Positions 33,935 through 42,669 of a stretch of 64,000 nucleotides of DNA are shown in pieces; positions within the stretch are counted from its first letter, which is position 1; each line of letters starts with the position of its first letter. The notes under the pieces were generated by a model that worked only from the letters and a program-made list of their open reading frames with translations, ran no database searches and had not been told where the DNA came from. The DNA comes from an uncultured Eubacteriales bacterium (GTDB lineage Bacteria; Bacillota; Clostridia; Peptostreptococcales; Anaerovoracaceae): the NCBI GenBank assembly GCA_902778585.1, contig CACYYD010000001.1, forward strand, positions 164,380-228,379. Direction: 5' to 3'. A program made the position numbers and the translations under genes.

Positions 33935-35257
33935 ATGGAACAGAAAGAAATGAAAAGGAATATGGGCGTGCTGACCGCGATGTCCGTCGTTGTCGGCTGC
34001 GTTATCGGCGCCGGCGTATTTTTTAAACCGTACGCAATTTATCAGGCTACCGGCGGAGCGCCGGGAATGGCTATGATCTCATGGATAGCCGGCGGAATAA
34101 TCAGTATATTTGGTGCTCTTACATTTGCCGAGATCGCGGTTCTTATTCCGAAGACGGGAGGAATGGTCACATACCTGGGCGATGTATACGGCAAAAGGAT
34201 AGGATTTCTTGCCGGCTGGATGCAGGTAGTGATCTTTTATCCGTCCTATCTTGCGGGATACGGAGTAAAGGTGGGGACAGAGCTGTCATCGCTTCTCGGC
34301 ATAAATATTTCAATGCCGGTAGGGATCGCAATAATAATCGGGATAGTTCTCCTGAATGTTCTGGGATCTGAGGCAGCCGGCAAATTTCAGATCGTTTCGA
34401 CCGCATGCAAACTTATCCCGCTGTTTCTTATCATGATAGTGGGGTTCATACTCGGGCAGAGCACAGAACCGGTCTTAAGTCCGATGGTAGGAGAAGGGCT
34501 GAACGCGGGATCTGTTCTCGGAACAACGCTTCTGGCAGTGCTGTTTGCGTTTGAAGGATGGACAAACGTCGGGACCATTGCAGGAGAGATGAAAAACCCT
34601 GCCAGAGATCTGCCTGTTGCTATAGTAGGCGGTGTCAGCATCATTATGGCGGTCTATCTGCTGATCAATATCGCATATATCAAAGTTATTCCGGCAAGTG
34701 AGCTTATGAACATAGAATCACCGGCCGCGGCGGTCGCCAATGTTCTGTTCGGAAAGGCCGGAGGCCTGATAATCTCCATTGGCATTATCATCTCGGTCAT
34801 CGGCGCAGGCAACGGATTTCTGCTTGCCGGTTCCAGAGTCGCCTATCATCTTGCGACAGAAAAGACTCTTCCATGCAGCGATAAGCTGGCAGCACTTAAC
34901 AGCAGGCAGGTCCCGGCAAATTCGATCATCCTCGTCGGAACACTTGCATGCCTTTATTCACTGCTCGGAAAGTTTGACCTCCTCACGGATATGGGCACAT
35001 TCTCATGCTGGATATTCTATACACTTACATTCGCCTGCGTAATGACAATGAGAAGAAGACATCCTGAACTTAAGCGTGATTACAAGGTGCCTCTGTATCC
35101 TGTCATTCCGCTGCTCGCAATACTGAGCGGACTGTATGTCATATTCAGCCAGCTATTCCTCTCCGGCGCAGGCGGAAGGATCATGGCTCTTGCCAGTGTC
35201 GGGATCACTCTGGTTGGACTGCCGGTCTGCCTGATCACTGAAAAGAAGTCAAAATAG
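33935..35257 (+). CDS. APC-family amino-acid permease under glycine control
   Basis: 440 residues from the ATG at 33935, which has AGGAG six bases upstream; the longer open frame runs through the riboswitch and is not coding. About 12 membrane segments, opening with the APC pattern VVVGCVIGAGVFFKPYAIYQ and ISWIAGGIISIFGALTFAEI. Most like SteT/YkbA-type Ser/Thr or small neutral amino-acid transporters. The upstream tandem glycine riboswitch suggests that glycine, or a related small amino acid such as alanine or serine, is the cargo. An ON switch fits uptake or exchange for catabolism, or efflux of excess glycine; direction cannot be told. Followed by its own terminator. Confidence 0.88.
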   Translation: MEQKEMKRNMGVLTAMSVVVGCVIGAGVFFKPYAIYQATGGAPGMAMISWIAGGIISIFGALTFAEIAVLIPKTGGMVTYLGDVYGKRIGFLAGWMQVVIFYPSYLAGYGVKVGTELSSLLGINISMPVGIAIIIGIVLLNVLGSEAAGKFQIVSTACKLIPLFLIMIVGFILGQSTEPVLSPMVGEGLNAGSVLGTTLLAVLFAFEGWTNVGTIAGEMKNPARDLPVAIVGGVSIIMAVYLLINIAYIKVIPASELMNIESPAAAVANVLFGKAGGLIISIGIIISVIGAGNGFLLAGSRVAYHLATEKTLPCSDKLAALNSRQVPANSIILVGTLACLYSLLGKFDLLTDMGTFSCWIFYTLTFACVMTMRRRHPELKRDYKVPLYPVIPLLAILSGLYVIFSQLFLSGAGGRIMALASVGITLVGLPVCLITEKKSK

Positions 35258-35289
35258 ATAAAAAACAGCATTTCAACTGCTCTCTGACA

Positions 35290-35325
35290 AGCAGCCCCGG
35301 CCATGTGCGGACGGGGCGCTTTTTA
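35290..35325 (+). terminator. Terminator after the permease gene
   Basis: GCCCCG 35294-35299 pairs with CGGGGC 35312-35317 with inner GCC/GG pairs; tail GCTTTTTAT. Confidence 0.85.
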
Positions 35326-35609
35326 TGGGTAATCAAAAAATCTGTAGGTTTTATTTTCAATACGATGAAAGAATAAAGCATTGAATTATTGACTGACTGT
35401 ATTTGATCCGGATCCGCAGCTGCTGGAACTCATCAGGCAGATAGCTTATTCCGAAGGCCTTTTCGTTTGGAAGCCGGGCTTTTAGGCTGGACCACGATAG
35501 TAACGGGCAGCCTGAATAGGAAAACCCGGCTCCCTGATGTATAATATAAATGAACTGATGCCGGCCGCTGTCACGGTTTCGGCGAAAGAAGAGGGAGAGG
35601 AGGAAGGCG
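35326..35609 (+). other. 284-base gap with nested hairpin and a possible promoter
   Basis: No gene seen. AGCCGGG 35472-35478 pairs with CCCGGCT 35525-35531, and inside it AGGCTG 35484-35489 pairs with CAGCCT 35508-35513, with an 18-base loop. A consensus -10 TATAAT at 35540-35545 follows, with a poor -35. Two short palindromes (GATCCGGATC, GCAGCTGC) lie upstream. The structure matches no riboswitch class I recognise. Confidence 0.5.
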
Positions 35610-35873
35610 ATGGATATACCAAAACGCAAAGTATGCGCGAACTGCAAAAATGCCTACAGAGAAGGAGACAAGTACTGCCGATATTGCGGTGCGCCGCTCG
35701 GACAGCCGGAGTTCATCGACGAAGACTTTGCCTGTATCTACGGTCCTCCTCCGGTAAAAAGACGTCATAAGTGTCAGAAGTGCGGATTCTCATGGACGAC
35801 AACACTTATGATCGATAACGAGGTGTGCTGCCCTGAGTGCGGCGGCCCGGCACCTGCAACAAGCGCAGAATAA
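35610..35873 (+). CDS. Small double zinc-ribbon protein
   Basis: 87 residues with four cysteine pairs that would make two zinc ribbons: CANC at 9-12 with CRYC at 23-26, and CQKC near 55-58 with CPEC near 74-77. Such proteins bind nucleic acid or protein; nothing marks the target. A very strong ribosome site (GGAGAGGAGGAAGG) precedes the ATG. Its stop codon overlaps the start of the radical SAM gene (TAATG), so both are made from one message and probably work together, possibly as substrate or chaperone for the enzyme. That link is inferred from gene order alone. Confidence 0.82.
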   Translation: MDIPKRKVCANCKNAYREGDKYCRYCGAPLGQPEFIDEDFACIYGPPPVKRRHKCQKCGFSWTTTLMIDNEVCCPECGGPAPATSAE

Positions 35874-36958
35874 TGGATATCATTGCGCTGAAAAGATCAC
35901 AGCTTGAGGCGGTCTCCGGTCATCGTGACAGTCTCAGAACGTCACCTCATTTGAGGTGGCTTTTTTTTGAGATAACGGACCGCTGCAATCTTGAATGCAG
36001 ACACTGCGGCAGCAGCTGCTCAGCAGATGGGCTGGTTCTGACTGCCGAAGATATAGAAAAAACGCTGGATACCATTGATACGGATAAACCTGTTATCTGC
36101 CTGACCGGCGGAGAGCCGATGCTGCATCCTGATTTCTTTGAAATTGCCGGACTCATAAGTTCAAAGGGCTTTTCATGGGGCATGACAACGAATGCAACCC
36201 TGATAGACGATGAAGCTGCTGCGAAGCTCAGAGAGTCAGGTATGGCTACAGTGTCAGTAAGCCTGGATGGTATGGAGGAGACGCACGATGAACTCAGGCG
36301 GCGGAAGGGGGCCTGGAAGCTTGCGATGCGCGGGATCAGGGCGCTGCAGGACGCCGGCTTTGAGCCGCAGGTGACCACGGTCCTGCATCAGGAGAACTTT
36401 GATGAACTGGGATCCATTTATGATCTGCTGCGTGAGACCGGGATCAAAAGCTGGAGACCTATCAATGTGGAGCCGATAGGAAGAGCGTGCGAATCGGGCG
36501 ATATGATGCTGACTTACAGGCAGCTGGGAGATCTCCTGAGATATATACGTGAAAAGAGATTCGATCCAGGCTGCGAGATGGAAGTTACCTATGGATGCTC
36601 TCACTATCTCGGGCCTGAGTATGAGCGTATGGTTCGCGATCACTATTTCCTCTGCGGCGCCGGAATACTGACTGCAAGTGTCCGCAGCAACGGGGATATC
36701 TGTGCCTGCCTGGATATAGAAAACAGGCCTGAACTTGTACAGGGAAACATAAGAACGGATGATTTCATGGATGTCTGGAAGAACGGCTTCAAAGCCTTCA
36801 GAGGAGACCGGACGGCAGCCTGCAGCAGCTGCATGGAATGCTCTGAAAGGTACATCTGCGGAGGTGACTCAGCACATACATGGGACTATGAGAACAGCAG
36901 ACCGCTGCTTTGCTATAAAGACTACGGCAGTTTTATTGACAAAGCGGAAGAATACTAA
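35873..36958 (+). CDS. Radical SAM/SPASM-domain enzyme
   Basis: 361 residues from ATG 35873. Radical SAM motif RCNLECRHC gives Cys38, Cys42, Cys45 for the SAM-binding [4Fe-4S] cluster; CLTGGEPMLHP is the next family motif. The C-terminal SPASM region has CGAG, CACL, CSSCMEC, YICGG and a final cysteine, enough for auxiliary clusters. SPASM enzymes mostly modify peptides or proteins (thioether, C-C links) or build cofactors; the substrate here is unknown, and the coupled 87-residue zinc-ribbon protein is the only local candidate partner. The frame could extend upstream to 35837, but that part overlaps the zinc-ribbon gene. Codons 23-33 contain a terminator-like hairpin. Confidence 0.87.
   Translation: MDIIALKRSQLEAVSGHRDSLRTSPHLRWLFFEITDRCNLECRHCGSSCSADGLVLTAEDIEKTLDTIDTDKPVICLTGGEPMLHPDFFEIAGLISSKGFSWGMTTNATLIDDEAAAKLRESGMATVSVSLDGMEETHDELRRRKGAWKLAMRGIRALQDAGFEPQVTTVLHQENFDELGSIYDLLRETGIKSWRPINVEPIGRACESGDMMLTYRQLGDLLRYIREKRFDPGCEMEVTYGCSHYLGPEYERMVRDHYFLCGAGILTASVRSNGDICACLDIENRPELVQGNIRTDDFMDVWKNGFKAFRGDRTAACSSCMECSERYICGGDSAHTWDYENSRPLLCYKDYGSFIDKAEEY
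35941..35968 (+). terminator. Terminator-like hairpin inside the radical SAM coding start
   Basis: GTCACCTCA 35941-35949 pairs with TGAGGTGGC 35952-35960 and is followed by eight T residues. An upstream GTGAC at 35925-35929 can instead pair with GTCAC 35941-35945, which would break the hairpin. It may act as an attenuator relieved by ribosomes. Confidence 0.65.
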
Positions 36959-37001
36959 CGCTTTTGTACATATTTTTGCACATTGTACAGCCGGTATTAA
37001 G

Positions 37002-37007
37002 TATAAT
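37002..37007 (+). promoter_or_regulatory. Possible -10 of the lipid-kinase operon
   Basis: Consensus TATAAT; no good -35 at 16-18 bases (TTGCAC is 20 bases away). Two TGTACA palindromes lie upstream at 36965 and 36984. Confidence 0.45.
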
Positions 37008-37064
37008 TATTTCAGTAAACACATTATTTGAAGCATGTAGAGATGGTCATACGGAGGTGGACTC

Positions 37065-37916
37065 ATGACATATTTATTGTTTAATCCGTTGGCAAATAAC
37101 TCTAAAGGGGAACAGGATGCCCGCATGTGGGCTTCTGACAACAATGCGAAATGTGAATTTAAAAGTCTTCTTGAGATCAGTGACATGAAAGCCTTTTTCG
37201 ACGGGCTCGGAGAAGATGATGATGTGATACTGACGGGAGGAGACGGAACGCTTAACTGCTTCGCCAATGACGTATACGGCTATGAATTCAAGAATCCCGT
37301 ATATTACGTCAAATGCGGAAGCGGAAACGATTTTTACCGTGACAACGAGAAGTATGCAAAAGACGGCAGGATAGACCTGAGACCTTTCCTGAAAGATCTG
37401 CCGCTTGTTACTGTAAACGGGATACAGAGAAGATTCCTTAATGGTATCGGATACGGCATTGACGGTGAGACATGCAGGATAGGAGACATACAGAGAGCAA
37501 CTTCAGATAAGCCTGTAAGCTATTCAAAGATCGCCATCCGCCTCCTGCTGGGAAGCTATAAACTCAAAAAAGCGACTGTCACCGTGGACGGCAGGACCTG
37601 CAAATTTGAGAATGTCTGGATGGCTTCTACGATGAAAGGTCGCTTCTACGGAGGCGGAATGATGGTGGCACCGGCTCAGGACCGCTTCAACAAAGAAGGG
37701 ACCGTTTCGGTAGTTGCCCTTTACAAGAAAAGCCGACTGATCACCCTCATGAGATTCCCTTCACTGAATAAGGGCGAGCACGTAAACAAGAAGGACTGGG
37801 TCACAGTACAGACCGGCAAAAAGGTGACGGTATCCTTTGATCATCCATGTGCCCTTCAGATCGACGGGGATGTCATAGAAAACGTCCTGACATATTCTGT
37901 TGAGACAGGGATCTGA
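37065..37916 (+). CDS. Diacylglycerol-kinase-family lipid kinase
   Basis: 283 residues of the DAGK catalytic family (DgkB/YegS/sphingosine kinase fold). Motifs: FNPLANNSKG at 6-15, nucleotide motif GGDGTLN at 58-64, GSGNDF at 85-90 and a C-terminal beta domain ending LQIDGDV. It should phosphorylate a lipid hydroxyl with ATP at the membrane; substrate not determined. GGAGGTGG gives a strong ribosome site. It leads a tight operon with a CrtI-like flavoprotein 15 bases later, a flavin/[2Fe-2S] reductase and a YhhN membrane protein, which makes a lipid role for the set plausible. Confidence 0.87.
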   Translation: MTYLLFNPLANNSKGEQDARMWASDNNAKCEFKSLLEISDMKAFFDGLGEDDDVILTGGDGTLNCFANDVYGYEFKNPVYYVKCGSGNDFYRDNEKYAKDGRIDLRPFLKDLPLVTVNGIQRRFLNGIGYGIDGETCRIGDIQRATSDKPVSYSKIAIRLLLGSYKLKKATVTVDGRTCKFENVWMASTMKGRFYGGGMMVAPAQDRFNKEGTVSVVALYKKSRLITLMRFPSLNKGEHVNKKDWVTVQTGKKVTVSFDHPCALQIDGDVIENVLTYSVETGI

Positions 37917-37931
37917 TCACGGGAGGGTATC

Positions 37932-39464
37932 ATGGACAGATATGATGTAATAGTGATAGGTGCCGGAAACGGCGGACTCGCAGCAGCCTGCCGCATACTC
38001 AATTCGGGTAAGTCCTGCCTCGTATGTGAAAGGCACAATATCCCGGGAGGCTTTGCTACCAGCTTTGTGCGCGGGCGCTTTGAGTTTGAGGCATCCCTGC
38101 ATGAGTTCAACGGCATAGGGACTCCCGAAGAACCGGGAAGCACAAGACTTCTGTTTGAAGAACTCGGCGTAGCTGACAAGATAGAGTGGGTGCAGCTCAG
38201 GGATGCTTACCATCTGATCTCGGAGGAAGAAGGCTACGATTTTGTGATGCCTTTCGGTTACGAGGAATTTGCAAAAGCAAATAATCAGCTCCATCCAGAA
38301 GGCGAGAAGTATATAAGAGAATTCTTCGGAATATGCCAGCAGATAAAGGACGCCATGGCATATATAGGCGAGACAAAGGGCAAGCCGGATCCGAAGGTAA
38401 TGATGGAAAAGTATCCTGATTACCTTGCTTGCGGCTCCTACTCGGTGAACGAGGCGTTTGAGGCACTCGGCTATCCGAAGGTGATAGTGGACAATCTAAA
38501 CACATACTGGTGCTATCTTGGCGCAGACGGAGACAACCTCAGTTTTCTGCATTATGCCAACATGATATACAGCTACTTTTCAAAGGGCGCGGCGATACCG
38601 AAGCACCGCTCGCATGAGCTTTCGCTTGCCTTTGAGGAGCGCATCCACGAACTGGGCGGTGACATATGGTTCAATACAGAGGTCGTGAAAATCCTTACTG
38701 ACAGCGAAGGGCATGTATGCGGCGTAAGGCTCAGGGACGGCAGAAAGATAGAGAGCAGGCATGTCATCGCAAACTGCTCTCCGCATGTGGCTTACGGGAA
38801 GCTGCTGGACAGCGCAGCTGTGCCCGAAAGAGCCCTTAAGCTTACCAACTTCAGAAAGCTTGCAGGCAGGGGATTCACAGTCTTTCTTGGTCTGAGTAAG
38901 TCCGCTGAGGAACTCGGACTCAGGGATCACAACTACTTCATTTACGACACCTCGGACAGTGTAAAGCAGTACGCATCCATGAAGACCATAGGCAATACAG
39001 CCGCGCAGGCGACCGTCTGCCTTAACAACGCCTTGCCTGACTGCTCTCCTGAAGGCACTGCGATCGTCTACATGACGACGCTGTTCACGGAGGACGAGTG
39101 GAGCAAGATAAGCGAAAAAGACTATTTTAAAGTCAAAAATAAAGTGGCTAAAAGCATGATCGAAAGGTTTGAGAAGGCGACCGGCACGAATCTTCAGGAT
39201 CACATCGAAGAGATCGCCATTGCCACACCTGAGACTTATGCAAGATACACCGGTCACCCGCAGGGTACAGTCTACGGATATGAGTCGCAGTACTATGACG
39301 GCCTGATGAGTAGGATACAGATGGTCGAGGAAGACAGATTCGTTCCGGGCCTCAGGATAGGCGGCGGATACGGAGAGAGGCTCCTTGGATATCCGAGCAG
39401 CTACAAATCGGGCGCCAACGAAGCGGGACGCACACTCAGGGACATGGAGAAGGAGGGCCGGTAA
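37932..39464 (+). CDS. CrtI/retinol-saturase-like FAD oxidoreductase
   Basis: 510 residues. N-terminal FAD loop VIVIGAGNGGLAAACRIL (GAGNGG at 10-15) and PGGFATSFVRGRF; C-terminal FAD closure GLRIGGGYGERLLGYPSSYKSG. The family includes phytoene desaturases and carotenoid or retinol saturases, which add or remove C=C bonds on lipids. No carotenoid genes are nearby, so a carotenoid role is not supported. It ends one base before the reductase gene, which could supply its electrons. Start ATG follows GGGAGGG. Confidence 0.83.
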   Translation: MDRYDVIVIGAGNGGLAAACRILNSGKSCLVCERHNIPGGFATSFVRGRFEFEASLHEFNGIGTPEEPGSTRLLFEELGVADKIEWVQLRDAYHLISEEEGYDFVMPFGYEEFAKANNQLHPEGEKYIREFFGICQQIKDAMAYIGETKGKPDPKVMMEKYPDYLACGSYSVNEAFEALGYPKVIVDNLNTYWCYLGADGDNLSFLHYANMIYSYFSKGAAIPKHRSHELSLAFEERIHELGGDIWFNTEVVKILTDSEGHVCGVRLRDGRKIESRHVIANCSPHVAYGKLLDSAAVPERALKLTNFRKLAGRGFTVFLGLSKSAEELGLRDHNYFIYDTSDSVKQYASMKTIGNTAAQATVCLNNALPDCSPEGTAIVYMTTLFTEDEWSKISEKDYFKVKNKVAKSMIERFEKATGTNLQDHIEEIAIATPETYARYTGHPQGTVYGYESQYYDGLMSRIQMVEEDRFVPGLRIGGGYGERLLGYPSSYKSGANEAGRTLRDMEKEGR

Positions 39465-39465
39465 G

Positions 39466-40623
39466 ATGATCTTTAAAAGAAGCGAAATACCCGGCGAAGA
39501 TATCAGACGCGCCATGGAAATGACAGCGAAGCGCCGGCAGCTGATCGATGAGTCGCCTGCAGATCCGATAGTATATGAGTACGGTGTGAACAGGCTTGCA
39601 AAGGATCTGCATCCGGGAACTGTAAGGGCAAAGATAACAGCCCGTGAGGCATGCGGAGCAGACTGCTGCAGGATAACTCTTGAGTCACTCGCGGAGAACG
39701 GAAGATTCCCGTATTTCAGGGCTGGACAGTTTGTTACGCTGTCCTGCAGAGCCGGAGACTCCTACCTCAGCCGTCCGTATTCCGTGGTATCATCACCTGA
39801 AGATGCGCTTGAGGGAAAACTGGAAATAATGGTCCAGCGCAAGGGCATCTTTTCGAAATACCTGATCGAACAGGCTGCTGACGGAAGTGAAGTGATGGTC
39901 GGAGAGCCATCGGGAGACTTCCACTTTGATGACATACGCGATGGAAGCCATATCCTGGCCATTGCGGGCGGAAGCGGCGTAACGCCTTTCCTGTCCATGA
40001 TGAAAGCGATATGCGAGGGCAGTGAGGACTTCAGGCTGACTCTCATATACGGAGCCAGAACACGTGCGCATGTGCCTTTCGATCCGGCAGATTTTGCAGA
40101 TGATCGTATCAGAATAGAGATCATTCTTTCGGAAGAGGAGGCAGAGGGCTTCAGGCACGGATTTATAACAGCAGATCTTCTTAAAGACTGCATGGATGAT
40201 GACACGAGCGTCTTCATGTGCGGACCTGATGCCATGTACAGATTTGTCAGAAAAGAGCTGGAAAGCCTTACTTTTGATTCATCCCACATCCGTCAGGAGC
40301 GCAACTCGGTCGGAGACAGAGAAGTTGCAGAGAAAAAGACATTCAGGCTTACCGTCCACATACGCGATGAGGTCTGCACAGTCGAAGCCGGGAATGACGA
40401 GACGATCGTAACTGCGCTCGAAAGAGCAGGCATAGCCGCACCGGTGCGCTGCCGCAACGGAGTGTGCGGCTTCTGTCACAGCCGTGTAATAAGCGGCGAG
40501 TATTACGTAGCTGCGGAAAACGACTTCCGCAGAGCTGCAGACCGTAAGTTCGGATACATACATCCGTGTTCGACATATCCGGAATCGGATATGGAGATAG
40601 ATATCCCGGCTGTTACCGTTTGA
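39466..40623 (+). CDS. Ferredoxin-reductase-type flavoprotein with C-terminal [2Fe-2S] ferredoxin domain
   Basis: 385 residues from ATG 39466, eight bases after AGGAGGG. After about 50 unassigned residues comes an FNR domain: RPYS at 103-106 (flavin), GGSGVTP at 168-174 and MCGPDAMYRF at 251-260 (NAD(P)H). A plant-type [2Fe-2S] domain follows with Cys329, Cys334, Cys337 and Cys368. It would move electrons from NAD(P)H through flavin to the cluster and on to a partner, most likely the CrtI-like protein encoded one base upstream. This domain order resembles phthalate dioxygenase reductase and NADH:ferredoxin-type reductases (class IB-like, FNR then Fd). Confidence 0.87.
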   Translation: MIFKRSEIPGEDIRRAMEMTAKRRQLIDESPADPIVYEYGVNRLAKDLHPGTVRAKITAREACGADCCRITLESLAENGRFPYFRAGQFVTLSCRAGDSYLSRPYSVVSSPEDALEGKLEIMVQRKGIFSKYLIEQAADGSEVMVGEPSGDFHFDDIRDGSHILAIAGGSGVTPFLSMMKAICEGSEDFRLTLIYGARTRAHVPFDPADFADDRIRIEIILSEEEAEGFRHGFITADLLKDCMDDDTSVFMCGPDAMYRFVRKELESLTFDSSHIRQERNSVGDREVAEKKTFRLTVHIRDEVCTVEAGNDETIVTALERAGIAAPVRCRNGVCGFCHSRVISGEYYVAAENDFRRAADRKFGYIHPCSTYPESDMEIDIPAVTV

Positions 40624-40663
40624 TGCTTATCAGGCCGTGGCCTGAGATCCGGGGGGACAAGAC

Positions 40664-41332
40664 ATGTATATATTTATAGCAGTATATCTTCTGGCTCTTT
40701 GCTGTTACTTCAAGACAAGGACGTCAGATAACATTAAACACAGAGCCCTGAACAAGTACTTCATGGCTACCATGTACCTGGTCCTCGCAATAGTCACTTT
40801 CGTAAACAAGTACGACTTTGCGAGTTACCAGACGCTGCTTATGGCTGCGCTCATACTTGCCTGGCTCGGAGATGTGTTCCTGGTATTCGACTTCGGACGG
40901 GGCGGGGACTTCTTCCTTGCCGGCAATATATGCTTTGTTCTGTATGAGCAGATAATCCTGGTCGACAAGGGCGGGTATGGCTTCAGGGATTTTGCCTGGA
41001 CCTTCGTGCTTGCAGGAGCAATGCTGCTTGCATTCATAATTGCCAGCGGGCGCTGGCCTGAAAAGCTCAGATATGGGAAGATGCGCTGGCCTATGATGTT
41101 TTATCTGTCATCGATATTCATGCACGGCATCACAGGTCTGGCACTTATGATAATGATGCCTGGCACAAACTATGCAATGATGGGACTGGGATCATTCCTC
41201 TTCATGCTTTCAGACATCATACTGAATCTCTACAGATTCATATTCAATAACAACAAGTGGATGATAAGGGCAAACAGCCTTACGTATTTTACGGGCCTGC
41301 TGCTTATCGTTCTCAGTACAGTATATGCTTGA
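40664..41332 (+). CDS. YhhN-family membrane protein (TMEM86 / lysoplasmalogenase-like)
   Basis: 222 residues with about eight hydrophobic segments. Matches YhhN: LAWLGDVFLVFDFGRGGDFF near 64-83 and FMLSDIILNLYRF near 178-190, with the conserved acidic residues in G-D and S-D. Eukaryotic relatives (TMEM86) hydrolyse the vinyl ether of lysoplasmalogens; activity of bacterial members is largely inferred. It follows the reductase gene by 40 bases and ends at a terminator, so it closes the operon with the lipid kinase and the CrtI-like protein. Confidence 0.82.
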   Translation: MYIFIAVYLLALCCYFKTRTSDNIKHRALNKYFMATMYLVLAIVTFVNKYDFASYQTLLMAALILAWLGDVFLVFDFGRGGDFFLAGNICFVLYEQIILVDKGGYGFRDFAWTFVLAGAMLLAFIIASGRWPEKLRYGKMRWPMMFYLSSIFMHGITGLALMIMMPGTNYAMMGLGSFLFMLSDIILNLYRFIFNNNKWMIRANSLTYFTGLLLIVLSTVYA

Positions 41333-41349
41333 TCCGGCAGCGGTATCAT

Positions 41350-41380
41350 AGCCCCTGACTGCAGCGGTCAGGGGCTTTTG
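41350..41380 (+). terminator. Terminator of the lipid-kinase operon
   Basis: GCCCCTGAC 41351-41359 pairs with GTCAGGGGC 41367-41375; TTTTG tail. A TATACT at 41384-41389 just after it may be the -10 for the aminopeptidase gene. Confidence 0.9.
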
Positions 41381-41423
41381 TGGTATACTGACATCAGTTT
41401 TTATCAGAAAGGAATTTTTAAGA

Positions 41424-42656
41424 ATGGCAGACCTTGAACAACTTAAAAGGGATTATGCCGGACTCGTTATAAGATCCGGACTCAATATACAGAATGGGCA
41501 GAGACTTTCCATAACATGCCCGGTCGAATGTGCGGACTTTGCAAGGCTCTGTGCTGCCGAGGCTTACAAGGCTGGATGCCGCGAGGTCCTGATGCGCTGG
41601 CGCGACGATGAGCTGACCCGCATGAAGTACCTCTGCGCTGCAGACGAAGTATTTGACTGTGTCAATAAATGGGAGGTCGATTACCTCGATACTCTCTCAG
41701 AAGAGGGCGCGGCTTTTCTCACGATAGATGCAGACGATCCTGCAGGCCTCAGCGGTGTGGACCCTGATCGCATAAAGCGGGCACAGATAAGCTCCGGAAA
41801 GGCTCTTGAGGCATACAGAGCCAGAATGATGAGAAGCGACTGCCCTTGGTGTGTCTGCTCAGTCCCGTCAAAGGCGTGGGCTTCGGCAGTATTCCCCGGA
41901 CTCAGTGAAGAAGAGGCTGTGGAGAGACTTTGGAAAGAAATACTCGCAGCGTGCAGAGTGGACGGCGGCAATGCGATACAGAACTGGAAAGACCATTCCG
42001 ATGAGCTCCGCAAGCACGTGGATATTCTAAACGGATATAACTTCAAAAGCCTGCGGTACAAGAATTCTGCAGGGACTGACGTTACTGTGGAACTGCCTGA
42101 AGGACACTTCTGGGCAGGCGGTGAGGAGAAGTCCGGAACAGGAGTTTTTTTCTCACCAAATATACCGACCGAAGAAGTATTCACGCTTCCGCACAGGAAC
42201 GGCATCAACGGGACACTAGTTGCTACGAAACCGCTCAGCCATAACGGCACAGTTATAGAGGGTTTCAGCTTCAGGGTAGAAAACGGAAAGATCACTGAAG
42301 TCAGGGCCGAAAAAGGCGAAGATGTTCTTAAGAATGCCATTTCAGTAGATGAGGGGGCTTCGTATTTCGGAGAAGTCGCGCTTGTGCCGCACGATTCGCC
42401 GATTTCAAGATCCGGAGTTCTTTTCCTCAACACTCTGTTCGATGAGAATGCATCGTGCCACTTCGCCTTCGGGGAAGCTTATCCTCAGATAGAGGGCGCG
42501 GAGAATATGAGTGAGGATGAGCTTAAGGAGAGAGGCGCCAACTTCTCGATGACACACGTGGATTTTATGATCGGATCGGAGGATCTTCAGATCACAGGCA
42601 TCACACATGACGGCAAAGAAATCCCGGTATTTGTAAACGGAAATTTTGCGTTCTGA
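41424..42656 (+). CDS. M29-family aminopeptidase (AmpS/aminopeptidase II type)
   Basis: 410 residues, normal for M29 metallo-aminopeptidases, which remove N-terminal residues from peptides in the cytoplasm with a two-metal site. Likely metal and catalytic segments: NIPTEEVFT near 247-255, VDEGASYFGEVALVPHDSP near 306-324, HFAFGEAYP near 347-355, and THVDFMIGS near 375-383, where the Glu, His and Asp residues are conserved in the family. Start ATG follows AAAGGA. It leads a set of four closely packed genes, though the link to the later Lar genes is unclear. Confidence 0.92.
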   Translation: MADLEQLKRDYAGLVIRSGLNIQNGQRLSITCPVECADFARLCAAEAYKAGCREVLMRWRDDELTRMKYLCAADEVFDCVNKWEVDYLDTLSEEGAAFLTIDADDPAGLSGVDPDRIKRAQISSGKALEAYRARMMRSDCPWCVCSVPSKAWASAVFPGLSEEEAVERLWKEILAACRVDGGNAIQNWKDHSDELRKHVDILNGYNFKSLRYKNSAGTDVTVELPEGHFWAGGEEKSGTGVFFSPNIPTEEVFTLPHRNGINGTLVATKPLSHNGTVIEGFSFRVENGKITEVRAEKGEDVLKNAISVDEGASYFGEVALVPHDSPISRSGVLFLNTLFDENASCHFAFGEAYPQIEGAENMSEDELKERGANFSMTHVDFMIGSEDLQITGITHDGKEIPVFVNGNFAF

Positions 42657-42669
42657 TCAAACAAACTGC

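Noticed and set aside
35326..35609. Cobalamin, SAM, c-di-GMP or guanidine riboswitch in the gap
   Set aside because: None of the conserved sequence blocks of those classes could be found; only a nested hairpin remains.
38580..39515. 311-codon - strand frame
   Set aside because: Antisense to the CrtI-like gene; no ribosome site and no family match.
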